Positions 35,922-45,343 of a DNA stretch of 64,000 bases are shown piece after piece. The stretch's first letter is position 1. Each line of letters opens with the position of its first letter. The notes under the pieces are model-generated. The model did not search any database and was not told the DNA's origin. It worked only from the letters and a program-made list of their open reading frames with translations. The translations under genes and the position numbers were made by a program. Source of the stretch: Cyclobacteriaceae bacterium (GTDB taxonomy: Bacteria; Bacteroidota; Bacteroidia; Cytophagales; Cyclobacteriaceae); contig JAFIEV010000007.1 of NCBI GenBank assembly GCA_020832305.1, forward strand, positions 7,501 to 71,500, read 5' to 3'.

Positions 35922-38900
35922 TCAATCATGGAGTAATAATTTCAAGATAACTCTTGTACCTGCCGGGGTTTTATCAGTATGATACAAATCTATAATTTCA
36001 ACAGAAACATCATCATTTTGATTAATAATGCCTAATCTTTCTTCTGTTACTGACATCCCCAAAGATCTATATTTTTTATTTTCGGGTGTGTGCTTACGGG
36101 CAAAGGCCCGGCCCACTCCATTGTCTTCAACGGTACAAACAAGATAAGTACCTTCCTGTCTGATTTTAATGCAAAGTTTGCCTTTCCTTTCATTATTCAA
36201 TAAACCATGAATAATAGCATTTTCAATATATGGCTGCAATAGCATTGAAGGCACTTCTGTAAAGTCTCTATCAATGCCTTTTTCTACATCAATTGAATAA
36301 TCAAACTGCTCATCAAATCGAAGTAGCTCAAGCTCTATGTAATAGCTGAGTATTTCGATCTCCTGTGCCAGACTGATATACATATCCACAGAGCTGTTGA
36401 GTACACTTCTGATTAGTTTAGAAAACAGCGATAAATAATCAATTGCTTTTCGTTTCTCGTTTTTACCTATGTAAAACTGAATAGAATTTAGGCAGTTAAA
36501 AATAAAATGCGGATTCATTACCGACCTTAAAGCCATTAATCTGTATTCAGCCAATTTTTTATTGATTTCGATCATTTGGAGGTTTTGATCCTGCAGCGCC
36601 AGTTCAGCGCTCTTCCTGTCGCTGATATCCCGTATGATCATAATCATACTGTACTTACCTTCCAGACGAATTCTGCGTGCTGAAATATCACAATATACAG
36701 TATCTCTATTTCTGAGGTGAATTTCAACTTCCTCAAACAATTGGCCTTCGTTTTGATGGTAATCATTAATAAGATCAGGCCATTGTCTGTTGTTGACAAG
36801 CTTGAAAATATCAGAAATATGTGACCCAATCACTTCAAGGCCATTACTAAATCTCTGTTGACCGATCAGGTTAATTTCTTCAATAATCCAGCTTTCTTCA
36901 TCTAATAAGAAAATGGCATCGGGGCTAAGATTAAAAGTGCGCGAAAATCGCTCCTCGCTTCTGACCAAAAGCTCTTCATTTATTTTACGGTTTGAAATGT
37001 CTTCCATCAGTAAAACCACAGCAGCTGTTTCGCTTTTTATATCTTTCACTGAAAAGGCATTGACAGAAAACCATCTTCTGTATTTGTTTACTGAAAGACT
37101 ATAGCCAAATTTTGAAAGGTCCATCACTATTTCCAGTGCGTTGACATCCTGCCCCTGATAAGCCTGTAAAAGTATATCCGATAAACCGGTGCGGGTATAA
37201 AGTGAATCTTTTAATCCGTTGGATGTAGGTTTCTGATCACAGCAATCAAGCGAAAAGGTGTTTTTGGCCGATTTATTACACTTAATTAAATCGCCTTGAG
37301 GGTCAAATACCATGAGAGCCTGTGGCAGTTGGTCTATAATACTATTGAGAAATTTTTCACTGTAATGTATTTGATCTTCTATAAGTTTTCGCTGGGTTAT
37401 GTCTTCTTTTACGGCCAGAAAATTTATTATTTCACCATGTTTGTTTTTAATGGGTGAAATTGATGCAGACTCCCAATATAGTTCGCCCGATTTGGTTTTA
37501 TTACAGAAAATTCCCTGCCATTCATGACCGTTTGTTATCTTTTCCCACAGTTCTCGATAAAATTGTTTAGGCAGTTTGCCTGAATTTAATAAATTGGTAT
37601 TTCTACCTAACACCTCTTTTGCCGTATAGCCGGTAACCTCTTCAAACTTTGGGTTTACGTATTCAATATTACCCTGTAAATCAGTAATGATAACTGAGTT
37701 GGCACTTTGCTCTACTGCCCGGGAAAGTTTATGCAATTGCTCTTCAGCCATTTTTACATCGGTAATATCCTTGGCCAACACCAGTCGGGCATCTTTTTCA
37801 TTAAACAAAATTTGCTGTGAGCTGATCTCAACAAAAATTTCAGAACCATCTTTTTTTATGTGGGTCCAGGGTTGAGAGCTATGAAATTCTGAGTGGTTTT
37901 GTTCAATATGATTTTTTAGTTTTTTAACTTCCTCAGGTGACAGTATATCCTGTAAAGTCATTTGTAAAAATTCAGATCGGCTGTATCCGTAATGATGTAC
38001 AGCAGCGGAGTTAACCTCCAAAAATTTAAGACTATCTATCTCATATACCCACATGGGTTGGGGATTTTTATCAAAGAGATATTTGTACTGTCTCCTGCTC
38101 GCCTCAATTTTCCGCTCTGCCTGCTTAATTTTTTCGATATCTCTTGCAATATTCAGGAGGCAAGGTTCACCTTCAATTTGGATTTTTGAGACAGAAACCG
38201 AAGCAGAAAATTCACGGCCATTTTTTTTGATTAAAAGGGTTTCAAAAAATTCGACACGACCCAATTTATGGAGCCTTTCATTCATACGATTACGATCGTT
38301 GTCATTGCTCCAGATGTTCAGGTCCTTGATGGTTTTCCCCTGAACCTCATCTGCACTGAAACCCATCAAATTTTGAAAACCATCATTTACTAAAAGTATT
38401 TTATTATTTGATTCAAGTGTGATGGCAATGGCATCAGGAGAGTTTTGAAAAATACCTCTGAATTTTCTCTCGCTTTGAAGCAGTAATTCTGTATTACGGA
38501 TTCGCTCTGATACATCACGAATGGCTGCTTGTAGTATTATCTCATTAAAAAAATTTACCGTAGTAAATAAAACCTCAGTATATACAGGCTTACTATTAAT
38601 ATCAATAAATCTCCAATCAAATCTGCTATTTCCTTCACTTAAAGCCTGTTGGGAATGGAATTTTATAAGTTCTTCAGAACGATCGCCATTTTGCTGAAGC
38701 TCCGGTGAAAATTGTACCAAGGTTTTCCCCAATAATTCATCAAAACCCTTAAGTTTAAGCAAACGAATCATTGATGGGTTTGCATCGGTAATCAACCCTT
38801 CTTTTATTAATAAAATACCATCTGTTGTAGCTTCAAACAAATTTCGGTATCGGGCTTCATTGTCTATAAGTCGCTTTTCGGTGAGTTCATTTTTTTTCAT

Positions 38901-39308
38901 GAGGGTCCATTCGCGCCATACTCGCTCCAATGTTCTGGGTATTTCATGAAAAAAATCTTCGGTTTTCACAATGTAATCGAGGGCACCTAACTTCATGACC
39001 TGTACAGCAGAGGTTTCGTCTCCCTGAGCGGTCATAACTACTATTGGAAACTCGTGATTGCCATAACATTTTTTTAACAGATCTATCGCTGTACCATCTG
39101 GCAAATTCAGATCAGCAATTACAAGGTCTGGATGCTGGTGCTTTTTACCCTCTTCAAACTGACCGATTGTTTCGTATTCTGTCAGCTCAAAATTCTGATG
39201 GGCATCTTCCAGCGTCATACTTATGAGCAATACATGGCCCGGGTTATCTTCAATGATTGCGATTTTACGCAGTTCAAATATCTTTTCTATGTCATTAAAA
39301 AACTCCAT
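35922..39308 (-). CDS. Hybrid sensor kinase: N-terminal REC, six PAS domains, LytS-type kinase
   Basis: Cytoplasmic 1,128-residue kinase without membrane segments. Domains in order: receiver (about 12-130; phospho-acceptor Asp in LVIADLNLPDG), then six PAS/PAC units starting at about 150, 280, 400, 525, 650 and 780 (YRNLFEATTDGIL; FRGIFQNSPDAIA; YKYLFDKNPQPMW; LSRAVEQSANSVI; FLNSIIDQLPQAL; FSRTFNLSPDAIF). A His_kinase domain of the LytS type follows, with the phospho-acceptor His in RSVMNPHFIFNCLNSIQ (about 935) and HATPase blocks PSMLLQPYIENAIIHGL and VEDNGVGR. Receiver-first architecture suggests it is itself a phosphotransfer target of the upstream kinases or CheA. It sits three bases after the preceding kinase gene. 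Confidence 0.92.
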   Translation of the reverse strand: MEFFNDIEKIFELRKIAIIEDNPGHVLLISMTLEDAHQNFELTEYETIGQFEEGKKHQHPDLVIADLNLPDGTAIDLLKKCYGNHEFPIVVMTAQGDETSAVQVMKLGALDYIVKTEDFFHEIPRTLERVWREWTLMKKNELTEKRLIDNEARYRNLFEATTDGILLIKEGLITDANPSMIRLLKLKGFDELLGKTLVQFSPELQQNGDRSEELIKFHSQQALSEGNSRFDWRFIDINSKPVYTEVLFTTVNFFNEIILQAAIRDVSERIRNTELLLQSERKFRGIFQNSPDAIAITLESNNKILLVNDGFQNLMGFSADEVQGKTIKDLNIWSNDNDRNRMNERLHKLGRVEFFETLLIKKNGREFSASVSVSKIQIEGEPCLLNIARDIEKIKQAERKIEASRRQYKYLFDKNPQPMWVYEIDSLKFLEVNSAAVHHYGYSRSEFLQMTLQDILSPEEVKKLKNHIEQNHSEFHSSQPWTHIKKDGSEIFVEISSQQILFNEKDARLVLAKDITDVKMAEEQLHKLSRAVEQSANSVIITDLQGNIEYVNPKFEEVTGYTAKEVLGRNTNLLNSGKLPKQFYRELWEKITNGHEWQGIFCNKTKSGELYWESASISPIKNKHGEIINFLAVKEDITQRKLIEDQIHYSEKFLNSIIDQLPQALMVFDPQGDLIKCNKSAKNTFSLDCCDQKPTSNGLKDSLYTRTGLSDILLQAYQGQDVNALEIVMDLSKFGYSLSVNKYRRWFSVNAFSVKDIKSETAAVVLLMEDISNRKINEELLVRSEERFSRTFNLSPDAIFLLDEESWIIEEINLIGQQRFSNGLEVIGSHISDIFKLVNNRQWPDLINDYHQNEGQLFEEVEIHLRNRDTVYCDISARRIRLEGKYSMIMIIRDISDRKSAELALQDQNLQMIEINKKLAEYRLMALRSVMNPHFIFNCLNSIQFYIGKNEKRKAIDYLSLFSKLIRSVLNSSVDMYISLAQEIEILSYYIELELLRFDEQFDYSIDVEKGIDRDFTEVPSMLLQPYIENAIIHGLLNNERKGKLCIKIRQEGTYLVCTVEDNGVGRAFARKHTPENKKYRSLGMSVTEERLGIINQNDDVSVEIIDLYHTDKTPAGTRVILKLLLHD

Positions 39309-39311
39309 GTC

Positions 39312-40793
39312 TCAATCAATTACTTTGATGCCGGGTAGAGTAAACCAAAAAGTACTTCCTTTTTCCAGACCTTCAGAAAATGCCCAAACCTTTCCACCGT
39401 GGATTTCTACAATTCTTTTCACAATGGTCAATCCTAAGCCAGTACCTTTGGCTTGCGGATCGAGTTTGTGGAACAGATCAAATATTTTATTCAAAAAACG
39501 AGGTTGAATGCCTCTTCCGTTATCCCGGATGAAAATACAGATTTCTCCATTGCAAAACTCCCAGCCTAATTCAATTTTTGGCGCTGTATTGGCTCTCTTA
39601 AATTTTATGGCATTTTCCAAAAGATTTTGAAAAACCTGTGATAAACGCAATACATCGCCTTTCAGCAATAAATCTTTTTCAGGTAGTACAAGCTCGATAT
39701 TGTTTTCATTTAACGGGGCCATTAGCAATATTCGCGTTTGCTCTATGATTTCAGAAAGCCTGACGGGCTGCCAATTCCCACTCTTTCGGCCAATTCTTGA
39801 AAGCTCCAATAAACCTTCCAATAAATCATTCATTCGATGTACAGAAAATCTGATAAAATCAATATGGGTTTTAAGTCGATCTGTACGGCCTGAAATCAAA
39901 TCCTTTTCTAAAAAGTCTGCAAAAGATTTAATGGATATCAGCGGACTGCGAAGGTCGTGTGAAACAGTATAGGTGAATCTTTTTAACTCCTCATTTACCC
40001 TTTCAATTTCATCCTGCTGCTTTTTCTCCACGGTTATGTCTCTCACGATAGCTAAAAAATCATCTTTGCCACAAATAACCATACGGCTTTCAAAAACTCT
40101 TTTTTGCAAGCCATCATCTATTTCATATTGGTAGTATTGTGATTCGCCTGTCTCTAGCAATTCATTGATCTTATCCTTAGTGAGCGTTGCCAGATATTCC
40201 GGAAGTACTTCATCTACCGATTTATTTGCAAAAACTTCCCTGGGCACCAGGGTAGTCTGGCCTTCAGGTATATGGCAATCTATGAATACCCCATCACGAT
40301 TGTATAAAAACATAAGATCAGGTAGTGCTTCGAGCAGAGCCTTGTGACGAGATTCTGATTGTAAGGCCTGGGTGATCACTTCCTTTTCATGGGTGATGTC
40401 CCTTACCCAACCCAGTCTGATCCAGTCCTGGGTAACCGAATTCAGTTCAGAAATAATATTTTCCTTCAACCATCTTTCCTCGCCATCTTTGCGAATAATT
40501 CTGTATTCTTTGCTGGAAAATTCCTCCCATTCATTCAACTGCGCAGACTCCAGGATACCGAGATCATCGGGATGTACCAATGTTTTAAATCCATCGGGCA
40601 TTTGCTGCAATTCATCAGCGGTATATCCTGTTACTTTATGGAAGTTCCCTGCGATGGCTGTTTTATTAACCTCACCCTTTGAAAAACGAATTTCATAACA
40701 ATAATCTCCTGAATATTGCACCAACTTGAACAAAAGCCGTGCATCCGAAGTAAGCGAATCGGTAATTGAAGTTTGTTGTGAAATTACTATCAT
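39312..40793 (-). CDS. PAS sensor histidine kinase
   Basis: Soluble histidine kinase, 493 residues from ATG 40793; the frame extends to a TTG at 40814. Two PAS domains (about 20-135 and 150-265) precede a DHp domain with intact H-box FTYTVSHDLRSPLISIKSF and a CA domain with N-box LLENAIKF, G1 IFIRDNGRGIQ and G2 GTGLGLTIVKRIVEIHGG. This is the only complete classical HisKA kinase in the cluster. Flanked closely by the degenerate kinase upstream and the REC-PAS kinase downstream, all one transcription direction. Confidence 0.92.
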   Translation of the reverse strand: MIVISQQTSITDSLTSDARLLFKLVQYSGDYCYEIRFSKGEVNKTAIAGNFHKVTGYTADELQQMPDGFKTLVHPDDLGILESAQLNEWEEFSSKEYRIIRKDGEERWLKENIISELNSVTQDWIRLGWVRDITHEKEVITQALQSESRHKALLEALPDLMFLYNRDGVFIDCHIPEGQTTLVPREVFANKSVDEVLPEYLATLTKDKINELLETGESQYYQYEIDDGLQKRVFESRMVICGKDDFLAIVRDITVEKKQQDEIERVNEELKRFTYTVSHDLRSPLISIKSFADFLEKDLISGRTDRLKTHIDFIRFSVHRMNDLLEGLLELSRIGRKSGNWQPVRLSEIIEQTRILLMAPLNENNIELVLPEKDLLLKGDVLRLSQVFQNLLENAIKFKRANTAPKIELGWEFCNGEICIFIRDNGRGIQPRFLNKIFDLFHKLDPQAKGTGLGLTIVKRIVEIHGGKVWAFSEGLEKGSTFWFTLPGIKVID

Positions 40794-40810
40794 AAGCAAG
40801 AGGTTAACAA

Positions 40811-41905
40811 TCAAATTGATTCATCGTAAACTTCAGATGGAATTAAAATCCTGAAACTAAGTTCATCCATCTCTTTAATGCAAGTGTCAAGTATACCATC
40901 TATCTGGGCGATTTGGTTTCGTAAGATATAATACTTTAAGCAATCTTCCTGATGAATTACTTCGCTGGCAAAAACAGTTTTTTTATCTACTAAACTTTTC
41001 ACAGTATCCGTTATCACCATACCTACTATGTCGACATCCAATAAGAGGTTATTATTAAACATTGATGCCAAGGATATTTTGACCTCAGGAGGGTGTCGTT
41101 TGATACTAAGTACCCTTACAAACTCAAATACACTGTTTAAAATCTTTTTTACCGGCAAATCATCTGGCAAAACATGATTATCGGATTCATTCAATTCGAA
41201 TTGTGCGATGATTTCGGTATCTACTAAGTTCATTGAAATAAAATCTTTAAGCGCATGCTTAGAAATATATTGGGATTCTATCAATGCTTTACCTGATTCA
41301 AAAATTTCAGCGAGGTTTTTAATTCTGTTTTCAAGTACCGCAGCGGTTTGACCTATCATTTCAATGAGGTTTATGCGCTCGGCGCTCACCGATGGATGTC
41401 CGCTAAGGTTTACAAGTCCCTTAATGGTAGCCAGTGGACCCCTGAGGTCGTGGTAAGACCGGTATAGCAGCTCATTAAATTCGGCTGCTTTGTATTGCAA
41501 ACGTTCTTTATACAATGCAACCTGACTTAAATCTTTTACCGTAATCAAAATCTGGTTACTAAAATCACTGAGCATTCCCAGATAAAATCCTGAAAGCTCA
41601 ACATTAGAATAATTGCCGAATTTTTGTGCGATTTTGGCAGACTGACCCTGAAAAAAGCCAGCCATACTGAGTTCGGTAATAATTTTTTCTTTAAGGCCAT
41701 CACAAAGGAATAATTCAAAGACTGACCGATTCAGTATTTCATTTTCACTTTGCATTGTCAATTGACATATATCACTGCTCAAGCCTGTGATCTGAAAGTT
41801 TTCATCGAGTAAAATAGAACCCGGTAACATCATTATCAGATTTTCCTTAACAAAATCATAATCGATAATTCTATGTGTGATCTCTGCCTTCATAATAATT
41901 TCCAT
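40811..41905 (-). CDS. PAS-DHp protein with degenerate ATPase domain
   Basis: A 364-residue protein from ATG 41905 (ATG 41893 is also possible). The N-terminal PAS-like region (about 20-130) includes GSILLDENFQITGLSSDICQL. A dimerisation helix keeps the phospho-acceptor His in SYHDLRGPLATIKGLV (His about 152). The C-terminal region has the size of an ATPase domain but none of its motifs: ILNSVFEFVR stands where the N-box should be, and no DxGxG or GxGxG is present. It may be phosphorylated in trans. It overlaps or abuts the cheB stop. Confidence 0.75.
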   Translation of the reverse strand: MEIIMKAEITHRIIDYDFVKENLIMMLPGSILLDENFQITGLSSDICQLTMQSENEILNRSVFELFLCDGLKEKIITELSMAGFFQGQSAKIAQKFGNYSNVELSGFYLGMLSDFSNQILITVKDLSQVALYKERLQYKAAEFNELLYRSYHDLRGPLATIKGLVNLSGHPSVSAERINLIEMIGQTAAVLENRIKNLAEIFESGKALIESQYISKHALKDFISMNLVDTEIIAQFELNESDNHVLPDDLPVKKILNSVFEFVRVLSIKRHPPEVKISLASMFNNNLLLDVDIVGMVITDTVKSLVDKKTVFASEVIHQEDCLKYYILRNQIAQIDGILDTCIKEMDELSFRILIPSEVYDESI

Positions 41906-41916
41906 CTTAAATCTGA

Positions 41917-42990
41917 TCAACAACCTATTTTACTAATATAACTCTTTATATCCGTTAATGAAAGCACCTTGTGCGCTGCATTTAAGGAAATTGCTGCTTT
42001 TGGCATTCCAAATACAATTGAGCTCGATTCATCCTGTGCAATGGTTATGGCACCTGCCGCTTTCATTTCGAGCAGTCCTCGGGCGCCATCATCTCCCATT
42101 CCAGTGAGAAGAAAGCCAAAGGCATTTTTTCCTGCATTTGCAGCTACCGACCTGAAAAGCACATCTACGGAGGGTCTGTGCCGGTTTACGAGTTCTCCAT
42201 CGCTGACATGCACATAATAGCGGGCCCCGCTTCTACGCAGCATAGTATGCCGGTTTCCGGGGGCTATCAAAACGGTACCGTTGATTACAGCATCGCCATC
42301 TTTGGCTTCATGCACTTCGAGTTTGCCAATTTTATTGAGGCTTTCTGCAAAAGAACGTGTAAAAAGTTCTGGCATATGTTGTACAACTATGATTACCGGA
42401 GTATTGCCTGGTAAATTTTCTATCAGGTATCTCAGGGCTTCTGTACCACCTGTTGATGCCCCGATGGCTATAATTTTTCCGGTGGTCTCAGTGAGAATTC
42501 GTCGCGGCATTGGTAAAACTGCATCGGCTGAGTATTTTGGTGCCACATCAAAACCGGGTATAGGTTTAGCTTTTCGTTTTCCCACTTTTGCTTGTGCCGC
42601 TGCTTTCACTACATCTGTAATGCGTATGGCCGACTCTCTGTAGTAGGCAGAAGTATCAATTCTGGGCTTGGTAATCACATCGACAGCTCCAAATTCAAGC
42701 GCCTTTATGGCAGCGTCTGACCCATTGCCGGTTAAGCTGGAAATAATAACTACCGGAATGGGGAACTGCTGCATAAGCTTACGAAGAAAGGTCAAACCAT
42801 CCATGCGTGGCATTTCAATATCAAGGGTAATTACATCAGGCAATTGCCTTTTCAAAATATCTGCTGCCGCGTAAGGGTTGGAGGCAGTGCCCACTACTTC
42901 TAACATAGGGTCATCACTCAGAATTGACGAAAGCGTTTGGCGTACCAGTGCAGAGTCATCAACAATCAATACCTTTACCTTCTCTTCCAT
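41917..42990 (-). CDS. cheB: Chemotaxis protein-glutamate methylesterase CheB
   Basis: Removes methyl groups from, and deamidates, chemoreceptors, 357 residues. The receiver domain has phospho-acceptor Asp57 in VITLDIEMPRMDGL. The methylesterase domain has the catalytic triad in GASTGGTEALR (Ser), VVQHMPELFTRSFAESL (His) and GMGDDGARGLLEM (Asp). cheD lies immediately upstream. Confidence 0.96.
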   Translation of the reverse strand: MEEKVKVLIVDDSALVRQTLSSILSDDPMLEVVGTASNPYAAADILKRQLPDVITLDIEMPRMDGLTFLRKLMQQFPIPVVIISSLTGNGSDAAIKALEFGAVDVITKPRIDTSAYYRESAIRITDVVKAAAQAKVGKRKAKPIPGFDVAPKYSADAVLPMPRRILTETTGKIIAIGASTGGTEALRYLIENLPGNTPVIIVVQHMPELFTRSFAESLNKIGKLEVHEAKDGDAVINGTVLIAPGNRHTMLRRSGARYYVHVSDGELVNRHRPSVDVLFRSVAANAGKNAFGFLLTGMGDDGARGLLEMKAAGAITIAQDESSSIVFGMPKAAISLNAAHKVLSLTDIKSYISKIGC

Positions 42991-43000
42991 TTAGTAAAAT

Positions 43001-43468
43001 TTACGATTTACCATTGTTCCCCAAAAATTTCATCTGCACCACTCCGCTGCCAGTATCAAAAATTATTTTTCTACCGTATTTACCCCCCAGGCTTTGCCCT
43101 TTTACGGGTATTTTTAAAATTTGTAAGGTTTTTACAGCCAATTCGGCATTTCGCTCACCAATTCTAAAGTGCCCTTCAGACCCTTTTTGCAACACTTCAC
43201 TTCCTCCAAAAACCTTGGCAATCAAATGATTTGTAGAGGCACCCTTTTTCAACATTTTTTCATACAGCTTTTGAATGGCAATATTGCCATATCTGGGTGT
43301 TGCCAGACCTTGTCCGTTCCAAAAGGGTAGCATATAATGATTAATTCCACCAATGTTGTTCTTTGCATCATATAAAACTACCGATATACATGAACCCAGC
43401 ACCGTGTGAATGGTGATTGGAGTTGAAGACACCATGATTCCTTCGGGATATAAATACATATTTTCCAT
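43001..43468 (-). CDS. cheD: Chemoreceptor glutamine deamidase CheD
   Basis: Deamidates receptor glutamines and, with CheC in other species, tunes CheY-P. The 155-residue protein keeps the catalytic Cys27 (LGSCISVVLYD) and His44 (GINHYMLP), and the KVFGGSEV block. The IGERNAELAVKTLQ segment is family-typical. Ten bases separate it from cheB. No cheC is visible in the cluster. Confidence 0.94.
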   Translation of the reverse strand: MENMYLYPEGIMVSSTPITIHTVLGSCISVVLYDAKNNIGGINHYMLPFWNGQGLATPRYGNIAIQKLYEKMLKKGASTNHLIAKVFGGSEVLQKGSEGHFRIGERNAELAVKTLQILKIPVKGQSLGGKYGRKIIFDTGSGVVQMKFLGNNGKS

Positions 43469-43489
43469 GCATTATAATCCTAAAAGTTA

Positions 43490-44371
43490 TTAAAAGAGCT
43501 CTCCCTCATGCGGCAAAATGGCATCTTGAATAAGATTATTTTCACCAGATATCATGTCAGCATTTTTCATAGGAAGTTTTACAAAAAATTCAACCGATGG
43601 TTCTTCATCGACTACGACTTCAATATTTCCACCCAACAATTGAACAAGTTCTTTACACACCGATAACCCGAGACCATGGCCACTTTGTATAGAATTTATA
43701 CTTTCATCCTCTCTTCTGAAGCGGTCAAATAAATTTGGCAGATAAACCTTTGAAATAGAGCTCCCCTGGTTCTTTATACTGATAACGAGTTGATCCTGTG
43801 CCTGATCTAAAACAATAAAAAACTTACCAGACTGCGGGCTGAACTTTATGGCATTATCTATAAGATTTGCTAAAATCAATTCAATAAAAAGAGGATCTGA
43901 AATAAATCCACAAATAAAATCATCATCGGATGTTTCACAATTAAACTCATATTTTACTGCCTTTTTGCGCATAGGATAGCGATATCGATGCAGTAATTCA
44001 AGAAGCAAACGATGAACATCAACCTGTTTAAACTCTGGTTGCACTTCGCCTGATTCCACTTCTGCTGCCATAAAGATGTTATTAAACTGAAAGTTGAGTT
44101 TAAATGCTTCACCATGAATAAGTGCAGCCAGGCTTATGACCGTTTTCCATGCGTTTCTATCGGTATTTATTATATGGTCAGACAAACCCAAAATAGATGT
44201 AAATGGGTTGATTATGGTATTTCTTATATTGCTTAAAAAATTGCTTTTAAATTTTTCGGCTACCAGCAGACGCTGGTTGGCAAGCGTAAGATCATTTCGC
44301 ATCTTTTCCATCTCTTCAACCATCAGTTGCCTGTCCTCTTCAATCACGGGTATTCTGCGCTTATTTTCCAT
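43490..44371 (-). CDS. Histidine kinase-like protein lacking the phospho-acceptor histidine
   Basis: A 293-residue cytoplasmic protein shaped like a histidine kinase: short coiled coil (about 12-45), DHp-like helix, ATPase domain. In the H-box (FKSNFLSNIRNTIINPFTSILG) Asn51 stands where His is expected and the E-I-R-T-P core is also changed. The ATPase part has N-box NLIDNAIKFSP and G2 SGHGLGLSVCKELVQLLGG, but the G1 Asp is Asn (IKNQGSSIS). It probably cannot autophosphorylate. Located between cheR and cheD; a scaffolding or trans-acting role is an inference. Confidence 0.8.
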   Translation of the reverse strand: MENKRRIPVIEEDRQLMVEEMEKMRNDLTLANQRLLVAEKFKSNFLSNIRNTIINPFTSILGLSDHIINTDRNAWKTVISLAALIHGEAFKLNFQFNNIFMAAEVESGEVQPEFKQVDVHRLLLELLHRYRYPMRKKAVKYEFNCETSDDDFICGFISDPLFIELILANLIDNAIKFSPQSGKFFIVLDQAQDQLVISIKNQGSSISKVYLPNLFDRFRREDESINSIQSGHGLGLSVCKELVQLLGGNIEVVVDEEPSVEFFVKLPMKNADMISGENNLIQDAILPHEGELF

Positions 44372-44393
44372 AATTTAATTATTTTGCTATGGT

Positions 44394-45251
44394 TCAAATT
44401 CTACGGTATATTGTTGGCTTTAGGGGCTTTAGGGGCACATCCATTCTCGCGATTGACTCAGAATGGCCCAGAAAAAAATAACCATCAGGCCTGAGATGAT
44501 CGCACAGCTTATTGATCACTGCCTCCTGAGTTGGTCTGTCGAAGTATATCAGTACATTTCTGCAAAAAATCACATTAAAGCCAAAAGGCACTTCGTAGGT
44601 ACCATCCATAAAATTCAGACGATCAAAGCTGACTTTACCACGAAGTTTTGATTGCACCCTCACTTTTTTCAAATCCGGGTTTTTGCTTTTTAAAAAATAC
44701 TTTTTCTTGATGTCCAGTGGTAAATTGATCACCCTGTTGCAATCATAAATGGCATCTTGGGCTTTTTGCAATACGGTGCTGGAGATATCGGTAGCAAAAA
44801 TTGAATAATCAAGGGGATGATTATTAGAAATAAATTCTTCCAATACTATGCTGAGTGTATAAGGCTCTTCTCCTGTTGAGCAACCGGCACTCCAGATTTT
44901 TAAACTGCTTTGATTTTCTGATAATTCCGGGAGTATATTGCCTGTCAAATATTCAAAATGCACCGGTTCCCTGAAAAAATCTGTTTTATTGGTAGAAACC
45001 ACATCAATAAAATTCACCAGTTCTGTTTTACCTGTATCGCTCTCCAAATATTCAATATATTTAGTAAAGGATGGCAATTGCAGCGCCCTTAACCTTCTTT
45101 GCAGACGACTTTGCAACATAGTTATCTTTACTTCCGGCATTTTAATGCCGAATTGAGATTGAATGAGCCTGCTAAAATATGAGAATTCAGCAGAAGTGAG
45201 CGGTATCCAATTATATGTTTTTAGCTCGCTGCTCATTGTTGAAGTTTGCAT
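44394..45251 (-). CDS. cheR: Chemotaxis protein methyltransferase CheR
   Basis: SAM-dependent methyltransferase for chemoreceptor glutamates. ATG 45251 gives a 285-residue protein; the frame extends to 45323, which would add residues unlike the family. The N-terminal helical domain (FSYFSRLIQSQFGIKMPEVK) precedes the Rossmann domain with IWSAGCSTGEEPYTLSIVLEE (SAM site), ATDISSTVLQKA and VIFCRNVLIYFD. It lies 92 bases after the receptor gene it presumably serves. Confidence 0.95.
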   Translation of the reverse strand: MQTSTMSSELKTYNWIPLTSAEFSYFSRLIQSQFGIKMPEVKITMLQSRLQRRLRALQLPSFTKYIEYLESDTGKTELVNFIDVVSTNKTDFFREPVHFEYLTGNILPELSENQSSLKIWSAGCSTGEEPYTLSIVLEEFISNNHPLDYSIFATDISSTVLQKAQDAIYDCNRVINLPLDIKKKYFLKSKNPDLKKVRVQSKLRGKVSFDRLNFMDGTYEVPFGFNVIFCRNVLIYFDRPTQEAVINKLCDHLRPDGYFFLGHSESIARMDVPLKPLKPTIYRRI

Positions 45252-45343
45252 AATGTTGTAAACGTGATTTAAAAAAAATTGAACCCAAACGGATGAAGAT
45301 AGACCGGAACTGCCATTGTGCAATTCCGGTGCTTCCCAGTTAC

